A stretch of 63,427 nucleotides of DNA, taken from contig JAEZHM010000017.1 in the NCBI GenBank assembly GCA_023416585.1, positions 1-63,427 on the forward strand. Direction: 5' to 3'. How positions within the stretch are numbered: position 1 is the stretch's first letter; each line of letters begins with the position of its first letter. The DNA comes from Bacillota bacterium (GTDB lineage Bacteria > Bacillota > Clostridia > Christensenellales > Aristaeellaceae). Position numbers and translations under genes: made by a program. The notes beneath the pieces were generated by a model. The model was not told where the DNA came from and made no database searches. It saw only the letters and a program-made list of their open reading frames with translations. This document shows positions 34,110 through 42,949 of the stretch, piece by piece.

Positions 34110-34315
34110 CCCCTTATCAGGCAACTAAACCAATGGTTTAGCTGCGCGGTCATTCTTTTGCCCATCCCGATTCAATAAACAGCCTTTGGCCTGGAAGTTT
34201 TCCGCTATAACCATACATAGAAAGATACACGCAGAAGAACACTGTTGCAGAGTCTTTTTAAGCGCTAGAAGACGGCAGATATCCTTAAGGCCTGCTAAAG
34301 AAAGGAACTTTGTAA

Positions 34316-35377
34316 ATGAACGGGAATGCCGCCTATGACAAGCGTGTCTACTGGGTCGATGTACTGAAATTCCTGGGCATTTTCGTCATTTATCTTGGTC
34401 ATTTTGGGGAGAACGCCGGGAAGCTGCACCCGTTTGTCTACACGTATCACGTTCCCTTGTTCTTTTTTGTATCCGGCTTTTTTGCCGATGTCAAAACGGG
34501 TGAGACGCTCTTTTCCTTCATTAAAAAGAAGTTTCAAAAGCTCATGGTACCGTATTTTGTGTTTGTGGCTCTTTCTGTTTTGATGCATGCCGTTCAGTAT
34601 GATCTGGCTGCGGAACCATTGCTGTATGAATTGCAAAGATATGTTTTTGCGGTAAGGAATACGCTTCTTCATTCAAGTTTATGGTTCTTTTCATGCCTGT
34701 TTGCCGTTTCGGTGCTGCATAGGCTTATCCTGATGATAACAAAGAGCAAGTGGGCTGTTCTTGCAATATCCATGATACCGGCGTGCTTTTGCCAGTTTGA
34801 TCAGCCCGCATGGTTCTGGAATGTGGACAGTGCGCTTACGTACCTTGTCTACTACGCTCTGGGAAACATATGCTTTTCAGACATCAACAAATATAGATAT
34901 GAATACTTCCGTCTCAAAGGCAGGCTTGTATATATCCTGCTAGTGTTGATATCACTATTAATAGCAGTCAAGACATATTTTTATGGAAGCCTGTACCTGA
35001 TACTCAAGGTTATGGATATTGATCTGCCTAAACAGGCGGAGGCCTTTTTCACGATTTTCAATACATCCATCCTATTGTACGCCAATATTCAGCTGGCGTT
35101 TTTGCTTGAAAGAAAAAAACTGTTCCGGAGCATTGGAAAGGAGACGCTGCTATTATGCGGGGTGGAGTTTATCACAAAGAATTTGCTGCAATCCATATTT
35201 GCAATGCTGGGTATTCAGATAAAGCACGGCACCCCATTGATAACGCTTCTATATACGGCGCTGTGCATTGCTGTATCCTATAAAGTATTCGTTCCCTTTC
35301 TGCATAAGTACTTGGGCAGAATGATGGGTATGGAGGAGAATCAGATTCACAAAAAAGACCTATGCGACCGTTTATGA
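34316..35377 (+). CDS. Acyltransferase-3 family membrane protein
   Basis: The 353-residue protein has about ten membrane helices and the acyltransferase-3 start: YWVDVLKFLGIFVIYLGH with the catalytic His, then HPFVYTYHVPLFFFVSGFF. Family members transfer acyl groups, often acetyl, to sugars of cell-surface polymers. AAAGGA precedes ATG. No glycan genes lie directly beside it; the phosphonate operon is 13 kb away. Confidence 0.88.
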   Translation: MNGNAAYDKRVYWVDVLKFLGIFVIYLGHFGENAGKLHPFVYTYHVPLFFFVSGFFADVKTGETLFSFIKKKFQKLMVPYFVFVALSVLMHAVQYDLAAEPLLYELQRYVFAVRNTLLHSSLWFFSCLFAVSVLHRLILMITKSKWAVLAISMIPACFCQFDQPAWFWNVDSALTYLVYYALGNICFSDINKYRYEYFRLKGRLVYILLVLISLLIAVKTYFYGSLYLILKVMDIDLPKQAEAFFTIFNTSILLYANIQLAFLLERKKLFRSIGKETLLLCGVEFITKNLLQSIFAMLGIQIKHGTPLITLLYTALCIAVSYKVFVPFLHKYLGRMMGMEENQIHKKDLCDRL

Positions 35378-35399
35378 AGGTTTTGAGCGGGCAGCTGCC

Positions 35400-35843
35400 T
35401 CATTGTTCCGCAATCCTCAGCATTTCGCGTACATCCTGCGGGAGATATTCAAAGTCTTTCCGCATCATTTTCAGCACGATTCTTTCATTGGCGATTTCGT
35501 TGCCGGTACGTACGCCGAGCCTGCGAAACAGGTTCACGGACGGGCACCAGCCTTTGAGGACGTGCATCAATAGATAGCCGCCCGCTGCGCCTGAAAGCAG
35601 AAACCATTTCTTCCCGCGGGCAAAACCCAGTATCGTGCCGGCTACTGTAAAAGCGGATGCGCCGGCTTCCATCACCCGTTCCATATCCCATTCCTCTTTA
35701 AGCATATGAAGCCTGTGGTTGATCACATCAAAATTGGAGTCCTGGATGGAACGGAGCTCATTGATGGTTTTTTCTCTTATTTCACTGCTCAGCACAGGGT
35801 TTGTATGAAATCGCAATGAAGCGGGCGGGATATACTTTTCCAT
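35400..35843 (-). CDS. Small membrane-associated protein, DUF2892/YgaP-TM-like
   Basis: The 147-residue protein has a helical N-terminal part, two adjacent hydrophobic helices (ASAFTVAGTILGFARG and WFLLSGAAGGYLLMHVLKG) followed by WCPSVNLFRRLGVRTGNEIANER. The helix pair with a WCP motif resembles YgaP-type DUF2892 membrane domains. The C-terminal helix is charged. AGGAGGG precedes ATG. Role unknown. Confidence 0.65.
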   Translation of the reverse strand: MEKYIPPASLRFHTNPVLSSEIREKTINELRSIQDSNFDVINHRLHMLKEEWDMERVMEAGASAFTVAGTILGFARGKKWFLLSGAAGGYLLMHVLKGWCPSVNLFRRLGVRTGNEIANERIVLKMMRKDFEYLPQDVREMLRIAEQ

Positions 35844-36042
35844 GATTGAACCCTCCTTGCTTTGTTTTAGTCTGAAACAAACAGCATCAGACTATCCAAC
35901 CAATGCAAGGCATGGTATGAGTGCCGCCTGCAAGCGCTTATTCAATAAAAAAGAGGCAGCATTGGTATACGCCTATGATTTGAATAGGTATTACGGCTAT
36001 TTCCTTTTGGACATACTGTAAGGGTATGGAAGGAGTGGTTGC

Positions 36043-36264
36043 ATGACAAGAGAACAGTATCAGCAAATGCAAATGGAGGCCTTGGAGGGCCTGAAGTCGG
36101 AATTGATCGCACACCGGAATAATGCAATGCTGCTTGCACCTATGCGGGAAAGCCTGGAACAGCAATATGAGATGATATGCAAGAAACAGATGGAATGGGA
36201 ACAAGGCGGGTTTTGGACGCCCGACAGGGAGAAGAACTACTTGGAAGAATACAAAGATATGTAA
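36043..36264 (+). CDS. 73-residue hypothetical helical protein
   Basis: The product is entirely helical and charged (QYQQMQMEALEGLKSEL...EQQYEMICKKQMEWEQ) and ends with FWTPDREKNYLEEYKDM. GGAAGG lies before ATG. It may be a coiled-coil partner. I recognise no family. It is 57 nt upstream of the YIEGIA gene on the same strand. Confidence 0.6.
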   Translation: MTREQYQQMQMEALEGLKSELIAHRNNAMLLAPMRESLEQQYEMICKKQMEWEQGGFWTPDREKNYLEEYKDM

Positions 36265-36321
36265 CAGCGCCAAAATATCTACCCACTATGAAGTTTTCGT
36301 AGGATAGGCCCGGTAAGGAGT

Positions 36322-37233
36322 GTGAAAAACCGGATGGAAGGGAAAGGGATATTAAGCCAGGAATACGCGGTTATGATACTGACCGGTATTATTTCCGGCA
36401 TGATCGCAAGGGTGATCACGCTGTATGTGGATTACAGGCAGACACCCACCTATCCCAACGGGCTGTTCAATAACCTGGTGACGGGTTTCGTGGCATCCGC
36501 CCTTGGCGCTGTAGCCATACCTGCGCTCATCAAGCAGGATTTTACCGCCATTACCTTTCTCGCATTGGCCACGCAGCATTTTCGGGATATACGGAAACTG
36601 GAAAGCGAGAGCCTGAGCAAGCTTGACCATGTGGGCTTCACAAAGCGCGGACCAGCTTATATAGACGGGATTGCAAAAACATATGAAGCCAGGCACTATG
36701 TTTCCCTTGCCGCATCATTGGCCGCCGTTTTGATTATGACCCTGCTTAATACACAGGCGCTGCTTGTTAGAATAGCCGCGGGCCTTGCTGCTGGCCTTGT
36801 GGTGACATATGCGATCAAATATTTCACCAAGGGAAAAAACGTGGGGGATATATGCACCATCAAAGAAGGGAAGATCACCATCGAGGGTTCGGAACTTTAT
36901 GTGGACGGCATGTTTGTATCCAGCGTGCTTGGCACCCAAAGAAGCCGTGAACTGTTTGAAAAAGAAGGGATTGCGGCTGTTGTCACACCTAAGTCGGAGA
37001 TGTATCGCATAACGCTGGACAGCTTGGGCCAAAGGCAGGCCATGTTGTTTGAGGCATGCAGAACGCTTGGGGTGAAGCGGTTTCAATTCATGCGCAAGAA
37101 TTTTAAGAATGGTGTGATATTGATCGCCATCGTGCCCATCGTGCACGATGTGGACAAAATGATCCGGGCCATATCCAATACGCCTATACTGGAAAACAGC
37201 AGAAAGATACGCCGCATCATGACGGCGGGATGA
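36322..37233 (+). CDS. YIEGIA-family membrane protein
   Basis: The 303-residue protein carries the eponymous motif as YIDGIAKTYEARHY, with N-terminal and central membrane helices (AVMILTGIISGMIARVITLYV; VSLAASLAAVLIMTLL) and a cytoplasmic domain. YIEGIA proteins occur in spore-forming Firmicutes; their function is not established. It is followed 12 nt later by the gene for its small capping partner. Start GTG 36322 or ATG 36334 are both possible; the Shine-Dalgarno AAGGAG is closer to the GTG than is usual. Confidence 0.85.
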   Translation: MKNRMEGKGILSQEYAVMILTGIISGMIARVITLYVDYRQTPTYPNGLFNNLVTGFVASALGAVAIPALIKQDFTAITFLALATQHFRDIRKLESESLSKLDHVGFTKRGPAYIDGIAKTYEARHYVSLAASLAAVLIMTLLNTQALLVRIAAGLAAGLVVTYAIKYFTKGKNVGDICTIKEGKITIEGSELYVDGMFVSSVLGTQRSRELFEKEGIAAVVTPKSEMYRITLDSLGQRQAMLFEACRTLGVKRFQFMRKNFKNGVILIAIVPIVHDVDKMIRAISNTPILENSRKIRRIMTAG

Positions 37234-37245
37234 TTGGGAGGCATC

Positions 37246-37434
37246 ATGAAAAGCATGCAGATCCTGGTGTATGTCACCAATAATCCAGACAAGGTTGTAA
37301 GCGGCGATCCCTTATGCCTTTGCATCCCTGACGAAGCCGAAAAGCAGCAAACGCTTCTGGACATCAGCCGCGCGCTCAGGGCAAATGTTATTCAATTGAA
37401 AAATGGGGACTATATGATCGTGAACCAACCGTAG
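37246..37434 (+). CDS. Capping-complex subunit for YIEGIA
   Basis: The 62-residue protein (ILVYVTNNPDKVVSGDPLCLCIPDE ... NVIQLKNGDYMIVN) matches the small conserved protein annotated as a capping-complex subunit next to YIEGIA genes. GGGAGG lies 6 nt before ATG 37246. It overlaps no other gene and presumably binds the YIEGIA membrane protein. Confidence 0.8.
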   Translation: MKSMQILVYVTNNPDKVVSGDPLCLCIPDEAEKQQTLLDISRALRANVIQLKNGDYMIVNQP

Positions 37435-37436
37435 CA

Positions 37437-37965
37437 TCAGTCTTTCCCTTCGCCTTGCTCCGTTCCCGTTTGAATCGTTGCCATGATCTTTTCCTGATTG
37501 GCAATCAGACGGTCCAGCTTTTCGTGCAGATCCTCAATAATGATTTCAGACTTCAAGATCGCATGGTAATCGTTCTCCGCCCGTATGCGGTCCTTTTCCT
37601 CCTGCCTGTTCTGGCTCATCATGATAACGGGGGCCTGCAGCACCGCCACGCAGGATAAAAACAAGTTCAAAAGAATGAACGGATACGGATCAAAAGGTTT
37701 TGTGAGCAGGATGGCATTGCTTATGATCCAGATGGCCAGAAAACCGCAAAAGCTGAAAATAAACGCCCAGCTCCCCGCGGTTTTGGCAACCCTGTCCGTA
37801 ACCCGTTCTCACAGGGTTAATGATTCCCCTGCTTTTCCGCTGCACATTTCTGGATACCTTGTTTTCCACCAGCAGGTGGATCAGATCCTCTTCCTCAGCC
37901 GCATCATCCGTCATGCCGTCCAGTATCATTTTTACGATTTCAGCTTTGCTAGGCTTGTTTGGCAT
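37437..37965 (-). pseudogene. DUF1003-type membrane protein gene, frameshifted
   Basis: Two minus-strand frames together encode one DUF1003 protein. Frame 1 starts at ATG 37965 (GGAGG 8 nt before): MPNKPSKAEIVKMILDG...VSRNVQRKSRGIINPV. The rest continues in another frame: ERVTDRVAKTAGSWAF, two membrane helices with AIWIISNAILL and LNLFLSCVAVLQAPVIMMSQNRQ, and a coiled-coil tail. The switch is at GTGAGAACGG (37803-37812), consistent with loss of a GA dinucleotide. The gene is either recently inactivated or affected by a sequencing error. Confidence 0.8.
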
Positions 37966-38159
37966 ATGAATGCCTCCCTCTGTTTCTATGATCATTTTTT
38001 GTTCTGTTATGCTGCCCCCCATGGTATCACACATACAAATGGGAGACAAACAAGACATGGTATGCCGTCTCTCACGTTCAAATTTTGCTTTGCAATTTCT
38101 TTAAATCAAGGAACAAGGCAGTAGTTTGTTTCGTTATCATAGCCAGGGGAGGCATTGGT

Positions 38160-39617
38160 ATGAAAAGGATATTTTGTTTTATTCTGGTTCTTATTTTGCT
38201 GCCATATTCCATTTCATTGGCTGCATCCTATCCATTTGAACTGACGGAAGCAATCATAAACTCTGCGTTTAGCGATCCAAAATGGAATGAATACCACCCT
38301 GTGATGTATGCAATGAATGCCGTTGACAATGGATCTGGCGTAGTGGTCATGGGGAATGAGGATGGGCATAATATCCTTTGTGTGCTGCAGCCATCTTCGA
38401 AAGGCTGGAAAATCGCATTAGAGAATGACGGGCTCGTACCGGATGCCGTGTTTTTGGACAGCAATTCCCGTCCGGATTTGACGCGGATGGATGATGAGAC
38501 TGGAACACGTTACAGCTTCAGTGTATCTCCATATCAAATTAAAAAAGGCCAGTATGTGATAAATTTTTCCAGGGATCAAAACGGTGAATGGTGGATAAAT
38601 GGGTTCAGCTTCGAGGCCAGCTTTTCAGGAGATGCAGCGATGCTTGGCTATACACAGTTCGGCATGTTTGAATATGATGATATCCCAGAAGGAAAGCTGC
38701 ACTGCTATGCGGGAGGGGATCCCTATACAGGCTCTGAACCAGAAGTTGACCGCAGTATCATTGACAAGAATGAAACCGGCCTGTCGTTTAAATTATCTGA
38801 ATTTGTGCTGGAGGATTACATAACGGCACTTCTTAAGCTGTATTGCGATGAAAATACAATAAATGAAATGCTCTTATACCCTGTCACCGATGAGGAAATG
38901 GCAGCGGATTGCAGGGCGCGATATGTCAAAAATGGAGACGTCTATACTTTGTATAAAGCCTTTATATGGGAGCATGGTTATTACTTGACATGGGATCCGC
39001 AAGATTGGGCCGCATTCGGGAATACCTTCTCAGCGCTAATGCAGAAAAAGGCGGAAGAAGATGCTTATAACAGGGGATCTGAGTTATACAAGCTTTCAGC
39101 AAGCGGATACCGTATGCCAAAGGATGATGAACTATCCTATGATGAAGCGCTTCAAACAGCGGCGCAGATCATTGCGAATCATCAAGCGGAATTCACCAAC
39201 CTGGATGCGAATGGGCTGACCCCGCGCGCCGCCCTGCTGGGGACGCCGCCGGCCGGCATGCCTGCCATGTGGAAGGTTGCGTACTTTTCTAAAGACTATA
39301 AGAAGGGCTTTGTTACGCAATTCGATGCAAAAACCGGCAAGGAAACCGACTTCTTTGAATGGGATGCTTCTATTCTGGCAACGTATGTTCCTTTCATCTA
39401 TACGGAAGAAGGTGAAATGGCAAAAAATCTGGAAGAGATGCGGGCATTCACCTTATACTATTACTATAATCCCGATGGGGGCAAATACTATCACGAAGCC
39501 CCTGAATGCAAAAGTGTCAGCAGAAGGTTTCTGCCTATGCTTAGGTTTTTGCGGATAGAGATAACACAAACGAAATATACTTCTTTGGCGCCATGTCCTT
39601 ATTGTGCTCATGACTGA
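38160..39617 (+). CDS. Secreted protein of unknown function with C-terminal Cys/His motif
   Basis: The 485-residue protein has a signal peptide (1-22, SISLAAS) and a long domain with repeated aromatic strands, predicted extracellular. The last 50 residues form a motif seen in clostridial secreted proteins: YYNPDGGKYYHEAPECKSV...LAPCPYC, reminiscent of a small zinc-binding (Ada-like) fold with Cys and His. The start ATG 38160 has AGGGGAGG upstream. It shares architecture with the products at 41138 and 42950. Confidence 0.75.
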   Translation: MKRIFCFILVLILLPYSISLAASYPFELTEAIINSAFSDPKWNEYHPVMYAMNAVDNGSGVVVMGNEDGHNILCVLQPSSKGWKIALENDGLVPDAVFLDSNSRPDLTRMDDETGTRYSFSVSPYQIKKGQYVINFSRDQNGEWWINGFSFEASFSGDAAMLGYTQFGMFEYDDIPEGKLHCYAGGDPYTGSEPEVDRSIIDKNETGLSFKLSEFVLEDYITALLKLYCDENTINEMLLYPVTDEEMAADCRARYVKNGDVYTLYKAFIWEHGYYLTWDPQDWAAFGNTFSALMQKKAEEDAYNRGSELYKLSASGYRMPKDDELSYDEALQTAAQIIANHQAEFTNLDANGLTPRAALLGTPPAGMPAMWKVAYFSKDYKKGFVTQFDAKTGKETDFFEWDASILATYVPFIYTEEGEMAKNLEEMRAFTLYYYYNPDGGKYYHEAPECKSVSRRFLPMLRFLRIEITQTKYTSLAPCPYCAHD

Positions 39618-39680
39618 CGTATTACGGATAAGTGACCAGGTACGGTTTGACACGCGAACGCCTGGAGGTCTGGTGAGGAT

Positions 39681-40046
39681 ATGAAAAAGGCATTGATGAT
39701 TCTTTTGATTTGTTCTGATATCCTATCAGCAACATTTGTACTGTCTTGGTTTTTATTTTTTGATAATAAACTTGCTCCTACTGATGATTCATACATCTAT
39801 GCTATCTTAATTATGTTTTATCATTTGATAGCAATACAAATTACTCGAGTTGCTGAAGAAAAAGGCTTTATAGCGGAATCGATATATAAGAAAATAGTGG
39901 TATTTAGAATTATTGAGGCTGTCATTTTTTGCGTTGTTTTTTTTTCGCAACCAAATTTCATAGTGCCCAGCGAAGTGACCAATGACATTGTGATGCGGTA
40001 TGACGTCCCCGCGAAACTTCGAGATAAGTCTGGATATAGAAAGTGA
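39681..40046 (+). CDS. Hypothetical three-helix membrane protein
   Basis: The 121-residue protein has helices at about 5-25, 38-58 and 70-90, and a soluble tail ending in KSGYRK. AT-rich codons set it apart from the flanking core genes. I recognise no family. A GTGAGG site lies shortly before ATG. Confidence 0.6.
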   Translation: MKKALMILLICSDILSATFVLSWFLFFDNKLAPTDDSYIYAILIMFYHLIAIQITRVAEEKGFIAESIYKKIVVFRIIEAVIFCVVFFSQPNFIVPSEVTNDIVMRYDVPAKLRDKSGYRK

Positions 40047-40128
40047 TTATTGCAGGTGGAATAAATTGTCACAAAAGGTCAAGAATTTATACTTATGATA
40101 TAATCAAGTTCGCTCAATAGGAGGGACA

Positions 40129-40578
40129 ATGGATTATTCAAAATTCTACCCGTCCATCACAACCGGATATACGATTTTGCTTTTATCATCGATAACAGGC
40201 ATAATATTGTGTGCTATTGCAGACGGGTATCTGATTAAAACGTATTGTAAAGAAAAGAAATGGATAAACGCTATTGGAGCGGCCGCATTTATTGTAATAA
40301 CCATTTTTGTGATCGTGTACTCGATAAACATCATTCAGGATATACCGAATATCATACATAAAAATTTCATAATAACAACAGGAGTCGTGGTTCATCAGGA
40401 TGCGGCTGGTGACGAGCCTGAAGGCAGAGGCTTTTCCTTGAAAAGAGATGATACAAATGAGATTGTAGATATCAACACATATTACTATCCAATACAAACA
40501 GGAATGCAACTGCAGGTAATGTATCTGCCCCACTCTCATACAGGCGCAATCACTAAAATCATGAAAAAAAGCGAATAG
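40129..40578 (+). CDS. Hypothetical two-helix membrane protein with beta-rich tail
   Basis: The 149-residue product has two membrane helices (about 12-35 and 47-70) and an extracellular or cytoplasmic beta domain (TTGVVVHQ...GRGFSLKRDDTNEIVDINTYYYPIQTG). AGGAGG lies 5 nt before ATG. It follows another small membrane protein, and both may belong to a mobile accessory set. Role unknown. Confidence 0.6.
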   Translation: MDYSKFYPSITTGYTILLLSSITGIILCAIADGYLIKTYCKEKKWINAIGAAAFIVITIFVIVYSINIIQDIPNIIHKNFIITTGVVVHQDAAGDEPEGRGFSLKRDDTNEIVDINTYYYPIQTGMQLQVMYLPHSHTGAITKIMKKSE

Positions 40579-40679
40579 AGAAGCCTCAAATGGTTGGCCT
40601 CACATCGTTGACATCGACAGTATAAATGCAAAAAGACTTGAAGGTAATATAACTTACGGCGCGAGGAAGGCGTATGAAA

Positions 40680-41057
40680 CGGCGAAATAGGCGATGCATA
40701 TTGCATTGCTTACGGTTTGTTCCCAACAGGAGCATAGCACACCGCCATATTGCTTACATCCAAGAAATGTTCCGTTGTGATATAGATAATGAAAGCTGTT
40801 CTTTCCTGCCGCAAAATGGAACCGATGAGGCAGGCCGAGCAGATGACTAATGGCAAGAAGATGCCGGGCTATAACAGCACCGGCACGCACAAGCTGCACA
40901 AGAGTTCAGCCGTGCGCTGCGTAAGCTAACCGCTTCCATAAAGGACAGGGTGAATCCTGAATTCAGTTACATGGGGTTAAGTTCGAACGACTGGCTGCTT
41001 TTTGCACAAGAACAAAAACCGGACTATGTCCGTGCATCAAACATCATGCTTGAATGA
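40680..41057 (+). pseudogene. Decayed gene remnant(s)
   Basis: The 558-nt gap after 40578 has no intact gene, but broken frames remain. One reads MRQAEQMTNGKKMPGYNS; a shifted frame reads FSRALRKLTASIKDRVN, YMGLSSNDWLLFAQEQK and PDYVRASNIMLE before a stop at 41055. The composition is protein-like, and stops and shifts break it up. It probably comes from a mobile-element gene; I cannot name the family. Confidence 0.45.
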
Positions 41058-41137
41058 CGGATATAACCCTGCCCCGTTGACGGTAGTTCGTTGTTATTAA
41101 TGAATGATACACGATTTAACATGAAGGAGGAACTGAC

Positions 41138-42457
41138 ATGAAAAATCCAAACCATTTTCTCGCAGTGCTGTCCTTATTCATCATTCTGCTTTGCTTGGCT
41201 GCCTTTGCCGGCACTGCATTGGGCGAAGAAGTTCCTCAAAATGCCAGCGCTTTCTTTGCTGACCGCATTGACCAGGGATATTCCATCACCAGATGGGCAT
41301 CCCCCAGCGAAAGTGGCTATGCATATGCAATCCTGTCCAAGGGCAGTGAAAACCGCTTGTTTGTAATGAGAAAGGCGGACAATTCATTCGTCATTGAATG
41401 CACCAGCATACGCGCGCTCTATCAGGGATCCTTTCTACCAAAGTTGAGTCCCAACACAGACCCCTATTTCTACATAACATACACACAAGAGAATGGGCAA
41501 AGGGAAGTCTATCACTACGAGCGGGACGACAATGGCACGTGGGTATTGCGTGCTTATCAGACTGCAAACGAGGATGGGAGCGCCTACTTTTTCGGTGCGC
41601 TTACAGATAACAAATTGTCCTATGCCGTTCTTAAGGAGGATGGTCCCGGCGCGGAAACCATTATCTATGGCACTTATCAACGTTCTCTTCGCTATCTCTC
41701 GATCAATGCATTACCACGAACACTTGAAGAAGCCCGATTAAAGCTATCCAACCCTCCGAAAATACCGCAAGGAGACTTTGACGCGATCAACGTTCGGTTC
41801 TCAGGCGGTCAAAAATATGCCGTTTATTCTGCTCCTGATGCGTCGTCAATACGCGGTGCCAAAGGCAAAGCGGCGGTATCAACCAACGACTGGATTCAGG
41901 TGTTCGGGGAGGAAGATGGCTGGATTCTGATACAATATGATATTTCTTCCACGAAATTGCGTTTTGGTTATATTTCTGCGGAGGCTTTGCCGCCAAGAGC
42001 CTCAGTATCTCCGCTGGCGTTTATCCCTGAACCTATCGAAATTCTTAGTAGAACCATTGTGACTGACGATCCATTGAAATCGCAAGAACAAATTTCTGCT
42101 TTGCTAAAGGGGCAGGCGGGCTGTTACTACCTGGCAGCGCTGAATGATGACTGGGCGTACATCGAAGCCAAAACAGCTGATGGGCAAACATACCGCGGCT
42201 TTGTAAGCAGGGATGATATCGCACTTAAACGCCAAACGCTGGAGATCCTAAAGGATACGGCGGTATATGGTGAGTTTTATGGTGAACCGTATACCGAAAA
42301 CGGCCCGCTTTTACTGCTGAAAAAAGGGCAGGCCGGCTGCTATTATGTATCCGTTTACAGAGACAATTGGGTATATCTTGAAGTCGAAACAAACGGCGGT
42401 GATACAACCCGCGGCTTTGTTCTGGCAGATGATGTCAGCATTGAGCAGCGTGATTAG
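41138..42457 (+). CDS. Secreted protein with C-terminal SH3-like repeats
   Basis: The 439-residue protein has a signal peptide (1-29), an N-terminal domain (about 35-190) similar in pattern to the other secreted proteins in this zone, and three SH3-like units (YAVYSAPDASSIRG ... ISAEALPP; AGCYYLAALNDDWAYIEAKT; AGCYYVSVYRDNWVYLEVET). The last two are near-copies sharing QAGCYY and RGFV. AAGGAGG precedes ATG. It is probably cell-wall-associated. Confidence 0.75.
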   Translation: MKNPNHFLAVLSLFIILLCLAAFAGTALGEEVPQNASAFFADRIDQGYSITRWASPSESGYAYAILSKGSENRLFVMRKADNSFVIECTSIRALYQGSFLPKLSPNTDPYFYITYTQENGQREVYHYERDDNGTWVLRAYQTANEDGSAYFFGALTDNKLSYAVLKEDGPGAETIIYGTYQRSLRYLSINALPRTLEEARLKLSNPPKIPQGDFDAINVRFSGGQKYAVYSAPDASSIRGAKGKAAVSTNDWIQVFGEEDGWILIQYDISSTKLRFGYISAEALPPRASVSPLAFIPEPIEILSRTIVTDDPLKSQEQISALLKGQAGCYYLAALNDDWAYIEAKTADGQTYRGFVSRDDIALKRQTLEILKDTAVYGEFYGEPYTENGPLLLLKKGQAGCYYVSVYRDNWVYLEVETNGGDTTRGFVLADDVSIEQRD

Positions 42458-42567
42458 TGAAAAAAAACTATGATAGAGTAGGCCATTTGTTTCAGGATAG
42501 ATTCAAGAGCGAACCGGTGAATGATGACTCGTATATTAGCTACGAAACAGAACAGCTGCACGAATGA
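42457..42567 (+). pseudogene. Fragment of REP-associated tyrosine (Y1) transposase
   Basis: A 36-codon piece reads KKNYDRVGHLFQDRFKSEP then VNDDSYISY, the conserved centre of REP-associated Y1 transposases of the IS200 superfamily. The HUH motif and the catalytic Tyr region are absent, so it is a dead fragment. It directly abuts the stop of the SH3-like gene, which marks a past insertion or deletion. Confidence 0.75.
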
Positions 42568-42579
42568 GTATGGGAGTAA

Positions 42580-42846
42580 TTACTAAGGCGTAAGATCGAG
42601 CAAGATACTACTCTTCCTAAAGTAACAGAACCAAGAAAAGGCGGCCTCGTTTTCACCAGGAATAGCTCAGACAATGTTTCTCATGTTGCTGTCATAACAG
42701 ACGTGACAGACGTTGGAGAAAATGGAGATTTCACTGTACATGAAGGTGACTATAACGGCAGTGATTATGTAACTACACGCACCATGAATACCACTAATAA
42801 TAAGAATATCGTTGGTTATGGGCTGCCATCTGGTGTCGAAGTGTAA
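42580..42846 (+). pseudogene. C-terminal fragment of CHAP/NlpC-like amidase
   Basis: An open stretch without a proper start reads PRKGGLVFTRNSSDNVSHVA, VITDV, FTVHEGDYNGSDYVTTRTM and IVGYGLPSG. The order (GDLVF-like, SHVAVIT, TVxEG, VTTR, IVGYG) fits the C-terminal half of a CHAP-domain peptidoglycan hydrolase. The N-terminal half with the catalytic Cys is missing. It is a remnant, possibly of a mobile element or phage lysin. Confidence 0.6.
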
Positions 42847-42863
42847 TATCACGAAACTAAACG

Positions 42864-42897
42864 CCAAGGGCGACTTCTAAATAGAAGTCGCCCTTGG
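42864..42897. repeat. Perfect 16-bp palindrome (REP-like or terminator)
   Basis: CCAAGGGCGACTTCTA and its complement are separated by 2 nt. No T-tract follows on the plus strand and only GCGTTTAGTTT on the minus strand. The site follows the Y1 transposase fragment, so it may be a REP-type hairpin rather than a plain terminator. Confidence 0.6.
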
Positions 42898-42949
42898 TGC
42901 GAGCAGTAATCAAACAATTGATGATTTAAGCAAAATATTAAAGAAAACA

